NCBI GenBank assembly: GCA_016926975.1
Contig: JAFGNP010000112.1
Location: 1-39,150, forward strand
Reading direction: 5' to 3'
DNA length: 39,150 nucleotides
From: Coriobacteriia bacterium
Lineage (GTDB): Bacteria > Actinomycetota > Coriobacteriia > Anaerosomatales > Anaerosomataceae
Below, piece after piece: positions 1 through 8,848 of this stretch (the first letter of the stretch is position 1; each line of letters begins with the position of its first letter). The translations under genes and the position numbers were made by a program. The notes beneath the pieces were generated by a model, which saw only the letters and a list, made by a program, of their open reading frames with translations, searched no databases and was not told where the DNA came from.

Positions 1-393
1 AACGTGTCCACCGTGGGCGCGGCCGGCATGGTGTTCGACTACTACGACTCCAAGGACTACAAGTTCGCGTGGTTGGATGCGACGACCGGTGCGCTCGTGC
101 TCGGGCATGTGCGGCATGGCGTGCGCACGATCGACGCCACCGTCGCCCTCGGCATCAAGGCGCGCAGTCTCCACCTGCTGGGACTCACCCTCCAGGGGAA
201 CGTGCTGAGCGTGCTGGTCGATGGTAGGCTGGTCCTCACGCGTACCTACAACGCGCTCATCACCGACGGTGCGTCCGGTCTGATCGCCGTGGGCGGTGCG
301 AGCAAGTTCGATTCGATGAGCGTGGCGACCAACGACGCCGATCCGGTCCTGGCGACGGCAGACGACTACTGGAGTCACCAGCTCCTGCGGTGA
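1..393 (+). CDS. 3' end of a LamG/concanavalin-like lectin domain protein (5' truncated by window)
   Basis: Open frame from the window edge to TGA at 391-393; beta-rich pattern (FDYYDSKDYKFAWLD...LTLQGNVLSVLVDGRLV...SGLIAVGGASKFDSMSV) typical of LamG-like domains. Confidence 0.55.
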   Translation, partial: NVSTVGAAGMVFDYYDSKDYKFAWLDATTGALVLGHVRHGVRTIDATVALGIKARSLHLLGLTLQGNVLSVLVDGRLVLTRTYNALITDGASGLIAVGGASKFDSMSVATNDADPVLATADDYWSHQLLR

Positions 394-419
394 TCCGCGT
401 GAAGTGACGGGTTGTTCGG

Positions 420-445
420 CGGGGCCGATCGAAGGATCGGCCCCG
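420..445. terminator. Intrinsic terminator-like hairpin, perfect 11-bp stem
   Basis: CGGGGCCGATC-gaag-GATCGGCCCCG directly after the first CDS; weak T tract. Confidence 0.7.
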
Positions 446-474
446 TTGCTCGTGTGGTGAGGTGGTAGTCCCTT

Positions 475-483
475 TGCTAGACT
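475..483 (+). promoter_or_regulatory. Extended -10 promoter element for tRNA-Leu
   Basis: TGCTAGACT (TGnTAnnnT) 17 nt upstream of the tRNA 5' end. Confidence 0.5.
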
Positions 484-499
484 AAGCAGTCGGCTTCCT

Positions 500-584
500 G
501 CGGGCGTGGCGGAACTGGCAGACGCGCCGGGTTTAGGTCCCGGTGAGGAAACTCGTGGAGGTTCGAGTCCTCTCGCCCGCACCA
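500..584 (+). tRNA. tRNA-Leu (anticodon UAG), CCA encoded
   Basis: GCGGGCG...CGCCCGC acceptor stem, anticodon stem CCGGG-TTTAGGT-CCCGG, T-arm GGTTCGAGTCC, long variable arm, 3' ACCA. Confidence 0.95.
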
Positions 585-634
585 ACGAAGCCGAACGGCA
601 TTCCTGAAGCCTGACGATCATCCGAGGAGGACCC

Positions 635-1942
635 TTGCAGAGCAGTGTTGAACGCGTAGAAGGCGATCGTGCGAAGATCACAGTGACCGTGCCCGCCGCT
701 GATGTGGATGCGGCCATAGCCGCTGCCTACGCCGCCATCGGCGCCAAGCTGCGTATCCCCGGCTTCCGCCAGGGCAAGGCGCCGAGGCCTATCATCGATA
801 CGCATGTGGGCCGCGAAGCCGTGCTGGCCGAGGCCCAGGAGGACATAGTCTCCGATTCCTACGGTCGCGCGCTGTCCGAGGAGGACGTCCGCACGATCGG
901 CCAGCCGGATGTCGGTGAGCTCGACGCGATCGAGCCCGGCAAGGATTACACCTTCACTGCAGAGGTCACGCTGCGTCCGGAGCTCTCATTGTCGAGCGCG
1001 GATGACTTCTCGGTGACCGTGCCTTCGGTGCTCTCCAGCGATCGGGAGATCGACGCGCAGATCGAGCACACCCGCGAGCGCTTCGCGACGCTGGAGTCGG
1101 TGGACCGGCCGGTCGCAGAGGACGATTTCGCGCTGATCTCCTTCGTCGGCACAGTTGGCGGCGAGCCGTACGACGGGAACACCGTGGACAAGTACCTCTA
1201 CGAGCTCGGCAGAGGGACGATGCCTTCCGAGTTCGATGCCGCGCTCGTCGGCGTCGCGCCAGGCGCATCGGCGGTCGCCGAGTTCGAGATTCCCGACACG
1301 AGTTCCAACGAGGAGTTCGTCGGCAAGCAGGCTCGCTTCGAGATCGACGTCCACGAGGTCAAGACGAAGGTGCTTCCCGAGCTCGATGACGAGTTCGCGG
1401 TGAGCGCCGGAGGATTCGACTCCATGGAGGACTACCGGGCCGACGTCCGGGAGAAGCTCGACTCGGCCAAGCAGGCGGGCCATATGCGCGAGGTCGAAGC
1501 GGCCGCACTCGCCGTTCTTGTGGAGCGCCTCGAAGGTGAGGTGCCCCCGGAGATGGTGGAGGGGCGTGCCGGATCGATGGTGCGCGAGTTCGCCGAGAGC
1601 ATCGAGGCGAGGGGCATTTCTGTCCAGGACTACATGCAGATGACGGGCACTTCTCCCGAGCAGTTCGAGAACGAGATCAGGGACCAGGCTCTCGTGCGCG
1701 TGTGGGAGGAGCTGGCGCTCGAGGCGCTGTTCCGGGCGAAGCAGATGGAGATCAGCGACAGCGACGTCGACGATGCAGTGCGGGAGATAGCCGGTGGCGG
1801 CGACGCTGCGACGGACAAGCTGCGCGAGGAACTCGCCACCAACGGCGCGTTGCCGATCGTGCGGGAGCAGATCACGCACCGTAAGGCCTTGAAGTGGCTG
1901 ATAGACGCGGTTACCGTTGTCGAGGAGGAGCAGCAGTCATGA
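635..1942 (+). CDS. tig: Trigger factor (peptidyl-prolyl isomerase chaperone)
   Basis: N-terminal ribosome-binding motif region ([13 protein letters not shown]), trigger factor architecture; TTG start with GAGGAGG upstream; adjacent to clpP-clpX. Confidence 0.95.
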   Translation: MQSSVERVEGDRAKITVTVPAADVDAAIAAAYAAIGAKLRIPGFRQGKAPRPIIDTHVGREAVLAEAQEDIVSDSYGRALSEEDVRTIGQPDVGELDAIEPGKDYTFTAEVTLRPELSLSSADDFSVTVPSVLSSDREIDAQIEHTRERFATLESVDRPVAEDDFALISFVGTVGGEPYDGNTVDKYLYELGRGTMPSEFDAALVGVAPGASAVAEFEIPDTSSNEEFVGKQARFEIDVHEVKTKVLPELDDEFAVSAGGFDSMEDYRADVREKLDSAKQAGHMREVEAAALAVLVERLEGEVPPEMVEGRAGSMVREFAESIEARGISVQDYMQMTGTSPEQFENEIRDQALVRVWEELALEALFRAKQMEISDSDVDDAVREIAGGGDAATDKLREELATNGALPIVREQITHRKALKWLIDAVTVVEEEQQS

Positions 1943-2550
1943 CTCACGATACCAGGGCTCTAGTACCGATCGTCGTGGAGCAGACGTCGCGTGGCGAGCG
2001 CAGCTTCGACATCTACTCGCGTCTTCTAAACGAACGCATCGTCTTTCTGGGTCACGAGATCGATGACGTGATCGCCAATGTCGTGATCGCGCAACTACTG
2101 CACCTCGAGAGCGAGGACCCCGAGAAGGACATCCAGCTCTATATCAACTCGCCTGGCGGTTCGGTCACCGCTGCGCTGGCGATCTACGACACCATGCAGT
2201 ACATCCGCTCGGACGTGTCCACGATTTGTATCGGGCAGTGCGCTTCGGCAGCCGCGGTGCTGCTCACGGCAGGGGCCAAGGGGAAGCGCTTCGCGCTGCC
2301 GAACAGCCGAATCCTCATCCACCAGCCGTGGGGCGGGACGCAGGGCCAGGTGACGGACATCGAGATCCAGGCCAGGGAGATGCTGCGGGTGCGCGACGCG
2401 CTCGACAAGATCATGTCCCAGCACACCGGGCAGACGATCAAGAAGATCCACTCGGACACCGAACGAGACAACATCATGACCGCCGAGGAAGCCAAGGAGT
2501 ACGGCATCGTCGATGCGGTCTTCGTGAAGCGCACCGCGAAGGAGAGTTGA
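1939..2550 (+). CDS. clpP: ATP-dependent Clp protease proteolytic subunit
   Basis: Ser motif [11 protein letters not shown], His motif [12 protein letters not shown] overlaps the tig TGA (ATGA). Confidence 0.97.
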   Translation: MTHDTRALVPIVVEQTSRGERSFDIYSRLLNERIVFLGHEIDDVIANVVIAQLLHLESEDPEKDIQLYINSPGGSVTAALAIYDTMQYIRSDVSTICIGQCASAAAVLLTAGAKGKRFALPNSRILIHQPWGGTQGQVTDIEIQAREMLRVRDALDKIMSQHTGQTIKKIHSDTERDNIMTAEEAKEYGIVDAVFVKRTAKES

Positions 2551-2559
2551 TCCAAGACG

Positions 2560-3813
2560 ATGGATCGTCACGAAGAAGGCGATAGGCTCGTCTGCTCGTT
2601 CTGCGGCAAGCCGCAGCACCAGGTGCGCAAGTTGGTGGCGGGCCCCGGCGTCTACATCTGCGACGAGTGCATCGATCTGTGTTGCGAGATCGTGGACGAG
2701 GTGCAGGTGGACGAGACGCCTCTCGGTCTGACCGAGGAGCTGCCGACGCCCCGGGAGATCCTGGCTGCGCTCGACGACTACGTGGTCGGGCAGGACCTGG
2801 CGAAGAAGACGCTGTCAGTGGCCGTGTACAACCACTACAAGCGCATGCGCTGCGCTGTCTGCGACACGGATGAAGTGGAGATCTCGAAGAGCAACATCAT
2901 GTTGCTCGGCCCAACGGGCTGCGGCAAGACGCTTCTCGCTCAGACTCTGGCGAGAATCCTGAAGGTGCCGTTCGCCATCGCGGATGCCACCACTCTCACC
3001 GAAGCGGGCTATGTCGGTGAAGACGTCGAGAACATCCTGCTGAAGCTCATAACGGCCGCCGACTTCGACATCCCCAAGGCCGAGGTCGGTATCATCTACA
3101 TCGACGAGATCGACAAGGTCGCACGCAAGGCGGAGAACCTGTCGATCACACGCGACGTGTCCGGTGAGGGAGTACAGCAAGCTCTGCTGAAGATAGTCGA
3201 GGGCACCGAGGCTTCTGTCCCGCCGCAGGGCGGCCGCAAACACCCGCAGCAGGAACTGATAAAGATCGACACCACGAACGTGCTGTTCATACTGGGCGGG
3301 GCTTTCGTGGGCCTCGAGAAGATCATCGCGGACCGGATCGGGAAGAAGGGCGTCGGCTTCGGCGCAGAGATCCACGATTCGGACCAGCACGACACCGGTA
3401 CGCTGCTGTCGCAGGTACTCCCCGAGGACTTGCACCACTTCGGTCTAATCCCCGAGTTCATCGGCCGGATACCTGTGATGGCGCATGTCGAGGAACTCGA
3501 TGAAGACGAGCTCGTCCGAATCCTCACCGAACCGAAGAACGCGCTGGTGCGCCAGTACGTGAGGCTCTTCGACATGGAGGGCGTCACGCTGACGTTCACG
3601 CCTGAAGCTCTGGTCGAGGTGGCCAAACAGGCGATCACCCGGCAGACGGGCGCTCGCGGGTTGCGGTCTATCCTCGAGTCGTTGCTGCTCGACACCATGT
3701 ACGAGCTTCCGAGCCGCACAGACGTGGAGCGTGTGACGATCACCGAGGAGGTCGTGCGCGGCAACACCGATCCGGTGTTGACGCTGTCGGCGGTCAGCGA
3801 TGCGAGTGCCTGA
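2560..3813 (+). CDS. clpX: ATP-dependent Clp protease ATP-binding subunit ClpX
   Basis: N-terminal C4 zinc finger (CSFCGK...CDECIDLC), Walker A GPTGCGKT, Walker [10 protein letters not shown]. Confidence 0.98.
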   Translation: MDRHEEGDRLVCSFCGKPQHQVRKLVAGPGVYICDECIDLCCEIVDEVQVDETPLGLTEELPTPREILAALDDYVVGQDLAKKTLSVAVYNHYKRMRCAVCDTDEVEISKSNIMLLGPTGCGKTLLAQTLARILKVPFAIADATTLTEAGYVGEDVENILLKLITAADFDIPKAEVGIIYIDEIDKVARKAENLSITRDVSGEGVQQALLKIVEGTEASVPPQGGRKHPQQELIKIDTTNVLFILGGAFVGLEKIIADRIGKKGVGFGAEIHDSDQHDTGTLLSQVLPEDLHHFGLIPEFIGRIPVMAHVEELDEDELVRILTEPKNALVRQYVRLFDMEGVTLTFTPEALVEVAKQAITRQTGARGLRSILESLLLDTMYELPSRTDVERVTITEEVVRGNTDPVLTLSAVSDASA

Positions 3814-3833
3814 CTGAGGATATGAAGCGAAAA

Positions 3834-3860
3834 GAAGGGCCCCGGAATCCGGGGCCCTTC
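3834..3860. terminator. Bidirectional intrinsic terminator, 12-bp perfect stem
   Basis: GAAGGGCCCCGG-AAT-CCGGGGCCCTTC between clpX (+) and the small minus-strand CDS. Confidence 0.8.
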
Positions 3861-3880
3861 GTCTTCTGGTGAACCGATCG

Positions 3881-4099
3881 CTATCTGTTTCTGAGCAGCT
3901 CGTCGGCCCTCTCTACCTGGCTGGGATAAAGGTCGATCGGCACGCACTCGCGACCCAGCACCCTGAAGACCATATGTCGCGCGCAGAGAGTGTTGCTGCC
4001 CCTGCAGTAGCGGTCCTTGATGATGGTGGACATCGAAGGCATGTCGGCCATCTGGTCGTTGAAGAACGGACAGGTCGGCAGGAGTTCACAGTCTGCCAT
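3881..4099 (-). CDS. Small Cys-rich conserved hypothetical protein (72 aa)
   Basis: MADCELLPTCPFFNDQMADMPSMSTIIKDRYCRGSNTLCARHMVFRVLGRECVPIDLYPSQVERADELLRNR; resembles a widespread small family with a CxLLPTCPFFND start; lies between the clpX terminator and valS. Confidence 0.8.
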   Translation of the reverse strand: MADCELLPTCPFFNDQMADMPSMSTIIKDRYCRGSNTLCARHMVFRVLGRECVPIDLYPSQVERADELLRNR

Positions 4100-4248
4100 T
4101 ACGAACGCACCGCCTCTCAGCCGGCTAGGTGTGTCTTCACTGGGATTATTGCCATATCGAGCGTCAATCGGATACCCATTCCGGTGTTTACCCAGCGAAA
4201 GGTCGTTTCCGGGCGACGAGCGCGTAGGAGTGTCAGCGTTGTTTGTCG

Positions 4249-4254
4249 TAGAAT
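4249..4254 (+). promoter_or_regulatory. Candidate -10 element of valS
   Basis: TAGAAT 38 nt upstream of the valS ATG; -35 not convincing. Confidence 0.35.
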
Positions 4255-4291
4255 CCTGGCACGACCCCATGTGGAAGGACGTTGCGCGCCC

Positions 4292-6940
4292 ATGAGCCAG
4301 ATGCCACCGGCATACGATCCAGATACAGTTGAAGGCCCGGTCTTCGCCCGGTGGTCCGCCGGTCGCTACTTCGAGCAGCCGACGACAGGTGAGGCTCCCT
4401 TCACCGTAGTCATACCGCCGCCGAACGTGACAGGCTCCCTGCACATGGGGCATGCGCTCAACAACACCATCCAGGACGTGGTGATCCGCCGCTCGCGCAT
4501 GACGGGCCGACCCACGCGATGGGTGGTCGGCACAGACCACGCCGGCATCGCCACGCAGAACAAAGTGGAGCAGAAGCTCGCCGCGCAGGGCCAGTCGCGG
4601 CACGACGTGGGCCGCGAGAAGTTCGTCGACATGTGCTGGGAGTGGCGTGCCGAGCACGGGAGCATCATTATCGAGCAGCTCAAGCGTATGGGGTGCAGCT
4701 GCGACTACTCTGACGAACACTTCACCATGGATGAGGGGTATCAGAGAGCGGTCCGCAGGGTGTTCGTGGACTGGTTCGAGAACGGCCTGATCTACCGAGG
4801 CAAGCGCATCATCAACTGGTGCCCGCGCTGTTCCACAGCCCTCTCTGACATCGAGGTGGAGCACGAGGAGCTCGACAGTCATCTGTGGCACCTGCGCTAC
4901 CCACTGAAAGAACCTGTGGCTGGCCGTGATCACGTGATAGTGGCGACCACCCGTCCCGAGACCATGCTTGGCGACACCTGCGTTGCAGTCCACCCGGATG
5001 ACGAACGTTACCGGGAGCTCGTGGGCGCCACGGTCGTGCTGCCGCTTCTCGGGCGCGAGATCCCGATCGTGGCCGACGAGTACGTCGATCCGGCATTCGG
5101 CACCGGCGCGGTGAAGGTCACGCCCGCGCACGATCCCAATGACTTCGAGATAGCAGAGCGGCATGGCGTAGCCAAGGTCAACATCCTCAACGCGGATGCG
5201 ACGATAGCCGAGGAGGGCGGCCCGTACGTGGGCCTCGACCGCTACAAGGCGCGAGCGAGAGTGGTCGCGGATCTTGAAACAGCCGGCCTTCTCGTCGGCA
5301 TCGACGACCACGTGCATGCCGTCGGCCACTGTTATCGCTGTCACACGGTGGTCGAGCCGTGGCTGTCCGACCAGTGGTTCGTCGATATGAAGCCGCTTGC
5401 AGCTCCCGCCATCGAGGCCGTTCGCGACGGGCGCGTGGCCTTCCATCCGAAGCGGTGGGAGAACGTCTACTACCACTGGATGGGGAACATCCGCGACTGG
5501 TGCATATCGCGTCAGCTGTGGTGGGGCCACCGCATACCGGTCTTCTACTGCGATGCCTGTGGGTTCGAGGGTGCGAGCATGGACGATCTGGCCGAGTGCC
5601 CGAAGTGCGGTGCCCCGGTGCGTCAGGACGAGGACGTGCTCGACACGTGGTTCTCCTCGCAGCTGTGGCCATTCGCCACGCTGGGCTGGCCCGACGAGAC
5701 GCCTGAGCTCGCCTTCTTCTACCCGACCACGGTGCTCTCCACCGCGCGCGACATCCTCTTCCTGTGGGTCGCCCGCATGATAATGGCGGGCCTGTACTTC
5801 GTCGGCGACGTGCCCTACCGCGACGTCATCATCCACCCGACGGTCTTCAATGCCGAGGGCAGACGTATGAGCAAGTCGCTGGGCACCGGTGTGGACCCTC
5901 TCGACCTCATGGCTCACTACGGAGCTGACGGGATGCGTTTCGGGCTCATGCTGCAGGTGACCGGCAACCAGGACATCAAGTTCGCCGAGGAGAAGCTTGC
6001 CAGCTCCCGCAACTTCGCGAACAAGATCTGGAACGCGAGCCGCTTCGTTCTGATGAATCTGGGTGACGACTTCGTTGCGGGCGAGCCGAAGGTAGAGACG
6101 GTGGCGGACGCGTGGATACTGTCGCGGCTTTCCGACCTGGCGGCGCGCGTGGACGAAGGGCTGTTGGCATACGAGTTCGGCGAGACGGCCCGGTCGCTGT
6201 ACGACTTCTTCTGGAACGAGTTCTGCGACTGGTACATCGAACTCGCCAAGCCCAGGCTGACCGAGCAAGGAGATGCCCGCGAAACGGTTCTACGCAATCT
6301 GGTGTTCGTCCTCGATCATGCGCTGCGCCTGCTTCACCCGATGATGCCGTTCGTGACCGAGGAGATCTGGAGCCGCCTTCCGCTGCCGGATGAGGACAGG
6401 GCCGAAGCGCTGATGGTCGCGGCATGGCCGAGCCCGGCCTCACTGAGCGGCTACCGTGATGAGAATGCCGAACGCTCGATCGGCTTGCTGCAGGAACTGG
6501 TGACCGCGGTTCGCGCCGTGCGCGCACGTTACGCGGTCTCGCCGAAGGCCGGACTGACCGTCGCGGTCAAGGCGCCGGACGCCGAGGGGCTAGTGCTGTC
6601 TTCGATGGCAGACGACATCCGCACACTCGGAGGCATCGGTGAGATCACGATCGCGCCGGACGTAGTGAGGCCCCCTCATGCAGCGGTGGCGGTCGCGGCC
6701 GGCAGCGAGGTGTACGTCTCGCTCGAGGGTCTCGTGGACTTCGCGGCCGAGCGCCGTCGCGTCTCCTCGGAGCTGGATGGCGCCCAGGCCGATCTCGGCC
6801 GCATAACCCGCAAGCTGTCGAACGAAGGGTTCCTGGCGAAGGCGGCGGCGGAGATCATCGAGAAGGACCGTGCGAAGGCGGAGGAGCTGTCGGCCACGGT
6901 CGCGAAGCTCTCCACTCAGCTTGCGGAGCTTGCCGACTGA
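4292..6940 (+). CDS. valS: Valine--tRNA ligase
   Basis: PPPNVTGSLHMGHA (HIGH-type), KMSKS-type RRMSKSLGTG, C-terminal coiled coil; ORF-track extension to 3869 overlaps the opposite-strand small gene and is not needed. Confidence 0.97.
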   Translation: MSQMPPAYDPDTVEGPVFARWSAGRYFEQPTTGEAPFTVVIPPPNVTGSLHMGHALNNTIQDVVIRRSRMTGRPTRWVVGTDHAGIATQNKVEQKLAAQGQSRHDVGREKFVDMCWEWRAEHGSIIIEQLKRMGCSCDYSDEHFTMDEGYQRAVRRVFVDWFENGLIYRGKRIINWCPRCSTALSDIEVEHEELDSHLWHLRYPLKEPVAGRDHVIVATTRPETMLGDTCVAVHPDDERYRELVGATVVLPLLGREIPIVADEYVDPAFGTGAVKVTPAHDPNDFEIAERHGVAKVNILNADATIAEEGGPYVGLDRYKARARVVADLETAGLLVGIDDHVHAVGHCYRCHTVVEPWLSDQWFVDMKPLAAPAIEAVRDGRVAFHPKRWENVYYHWMGNIRDWCISRQLWWGHRIPVFYCDACGFEGASMDDLAECPKCGAPVRQDEDVLDTWFSSQLWPFATLGWPDETPELAFFYPTTVLSTARDILFLWVARMIMAGLYFVGDVPYRDVIIHPTVFNAEGRRMSKSLGTGVDPLDLMAHYGADGMRFGLMLQVTGNQDIKFAEEKLASSRNFANKIWNASRFVLMNLGDDFVAGEPKVETVADAWILSRLSDLAARVDEGLLAYEFGETARSLYDFFWNEFCDWYIELAKPRLTEQGDARETVLRNLVFVLDHALRLLHPMMPFVTEEIWSRLPLPDEDRAEALMVAAWPSPASLSGYRDENAERSIGLLQELVTAVRAVRARYAVSPKAGLTVAVKAPDAEGLVLSSMADDIRTLGGIGEITIAPDVVRPPHAAVAVAAGSEVYVSLEGLVDFAAERRRVSSELDGAQADLGRITRKLSNEGFLAKAAAEIIEKDRAKAEELSATVAKLSTQLAELAD

Positions 6941-6941
6941 C

Positions 6942-8279
6942 ATGGAGGGAGCCGCGCTCACCTACAGCCAGGCGATCGCTCGGTTGAGCGAGTCGCTCGT
7001 GTTCGGCATCAATCCATCGCTTGACGGAATCAGGGCGCTTACAGAGGCCCTCGGGAATCCGCAGAACGCCTTCAAGTGCATACAGATCACCGGCACGAAC
7101 GGGAAGACGTCGGTCGCGCGCATCTCCGGCGCTCTGCTGCGCACAACAGGCTACCGGACAGGCGTCTATACGAGCCCTCACCTGGTGTCGTACGCGGAGC
7201 GCTTCGAGATTGACGGAGAGCTAGTCAGCGAAGCTGAGTTGGCTGAAGTCCTGGGGCGTGTCTTCGAGGTTGCCGATGCGCTGGACACCACGTTCACGGA
7301 GTTCGAGCTACTGACGGCAGCGGCGCTGGAGCTGTTTCGCGCTAGGGGCGTCGAATGGGCGGTCCTCGAGGTGGGCATGGGCGGCAGGTGGGACGCGACA
7401 AGCATCATCAACCCCGCCGTGGCGGTCATCACCGGAGTCGGCCTGGACCACACGAATCACCTCGGTGCCACGCGCGAGGAGATCGCCGCCGACAAGGCGC
7501 ATATCATCAAGCGGGGGGCGATCCCGATCTTCGGCCCGGGGTGCGAGGGCGTGCTCGACATCCTGGAGAAGCGCGCGGCAGACATGGGCAGCCCGGTGAT
7601 CGGGCGCGTCGGCGTCGGTCTCGACCCCGACGTTACGTGGAAGGTGCTGAGACGTCCGCGCTCGCCCGGAGGGACTCTGACGCTTGATGTGGAGGTGCAT
7701 ACCGCATGCACCTACCGGGTGTCGGTGCGTGCGCCGTCGTACCAGGCTCCCAACATCGCAACCGCGATGGCCGCGGTGGGGGCGGCGCTGCTCGAAGTCG
7801 GGCACCGGGACTTGGTCTTCTCGGCCATCAATTCGGTGACATTCCCCGGTCGTTTCGAAGTCCTGCGCAAGACACCGGCGCTCGTGATCGATGGCGCGCA
7901 CAACGTGCAGGCGGCGCAAGTGCTTGCAGGCGCCATCGACGAGGCGTTCGGTTGCGACAAACCGGTGATCGTCCTCGGCGTTTTGGCGGACAAGGACGTG
8001 GAGGGGATGGTCCGCGAGCTTGCGCCTCGGGCATCGTCCTTCATTGCGACGCAGAACTCGTCTCCTCGCAGCATGAGCGCCGAGGAACTGGCTGACGTCA
8101 TCGAAAAGGTGACGGGGGTGCGGCCGGAAGTGGAACGCGATATCGAGGCGGCTGTTGGGGCAGCGAGCGCCACGGGACGTGGAGTCGTTGTCACCGGCAG
8201 CCTATACACTGCGGGTGCCGTCCGTGCTCTGATGCTCAGGTGGGTGTGCTGCACCGGTGTTCTGCTAGAATCCCGATAG
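6942..8279 (+). CDS. folC: Bifunctional folylpolyglutamate synthase/dihydrofolate synthase
   Basis: ITGTNGKTSVARI P-loop, TSPHLVSYAERF, Mur ligase fold. Confidence 0.95.
   Translation: MEGAALTYSQAIARLSESLVFGINPSLDGIRALTEALGNPQNAFKCIQITGTNGKTSVARISGALLRTTGYRTGVYTSPHLVSYAERFEIDGELVSEAELAEVLGRVFEVADALDTTFTEFELLTAAALELFRARGVEWAVLEVGMGGRWDATSIINPAVAVITGVGLDHTNHLGATREEIAADKAHIIKRGAIPIFGPGCEGVLDILEKRAADMGSPVIGRVGVGLDPDVTWKVLRRPRSPGGTLTLDVEVHTACTYRVSVRAPSYQAPNIATAMAAVGAALLEVGHRDLVFSAINSVTFPGRFEVLRKTPALVIDGAHNVQAAQVLAGAIDEAFGCDKPVIVLGVLADKDVEGMVRELAPRASSFIATQNSSPRSMSAEELADVIEKVTGVRPEVERDIEAAVGAASATGRGVVVTGSLYTAGAVRALMLRWVCCTGVLLESR
8263..8271 (+). promoter_or_regulatory. Extended -10 promoter element upstream of the zinc-ribbon gene
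   Basis: TGCTAGAAT at the end of folC, about 77 nt upstream of the ATG. Confidence 0.4.
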
Positions 8280-8347
8280 CCTTTGCGACATCGCGTTTGT
8301 CGACGGGACGTAGGGGCTTCGCTTCGAGGATCCCGGAAGGGGAAGGC

Positions 8348-8794
8348 ATGGACGGCGTGTTCGACGGTCTACTGGATCCCATTCTCAATCATCCTGCAGT
8401 GAGTCTCGCGACGAACCTGTGCGCGTTGTTCTTCGTGGTCTTCTCGGCGGCCTTGATCTTCTGGACGTGGCGAGATGCTCGACGTCGCGGCGCCATGCCG
8501 TGGTTCTGGGCCCTGGTGGTTCTCCTCTTCAACATCTTGGGCTGGATGATCTACATGGTCGTCCGTCCGCCCGAGTACACAGAGGACGCTCGCGAGCGCG
8601 AGCTTGAGATCAAGGCGCGGGAGGTAGAGCTCGTCCGTGGAGCTGCCACCTGTCCCGCGTGCTTCAAGCCCGTGGAGCCCGACTTCCTCATTTGTCCCTC
8701 GTGCATGAAGAAGCTGCGCAAGGAGTGCGTCAGCTGCGGGCGGGCTCTCAAACTGGACTGGCTGGTCTGCCCGTACTGCAAGACCAAGCAGTGA
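8348..8794 (+). CDS. Membrane-anchored double zinc-ribbon protein
   Basis: Two hydrophobic helices then CPACFKPVEPDFLICPSCMKKLRKECVSCGRALKLDWLVCPYC; good SD (GGAAGGGGAAGG). Confidence 0.85.
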   Translation: MDGVFDGLLDPILNHPAVSLATNLCALFFVVFSAALIFWTWRDARRRGAMPWFWALVVLLFNILGWMIYMVVRPPEYTEDARERELEIKAREVELVRGAATCPACFKPVEPDFLICPSCMKKLRKECVSCGRALKLDWLVCPYCKTKQ

Positions 8795-8797
8795 CCG

Positions 8798-8821
8798 GAA
8801 GCCCGCAGGGAAGCGGGCTTC
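8798..8821. terminator. Terminator-like hairpin (9-bp stem)
   Basis: GAAGCCCGC-agggaa-GCGGGCTTC immediately after the zinc-ribbon gene stop. Confidence 0.65.
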
Positions 8822-8848
8822 GCGTGTCCCTGAAAGGAAGCACTCGAG

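Noticed and set aside
3869-4291. N-terminal extension of valS in the ORF track
   Set aside because: Overlaps the opposite-strand small gene and promoter region; ValRS homology begins at about 4292
3881-6268. 795-aa minus-strand ORF opposite valS
   Set aside because: Only the last 72 codons (start at 4099) look like a real protein; the rest is antisense shadow of valS
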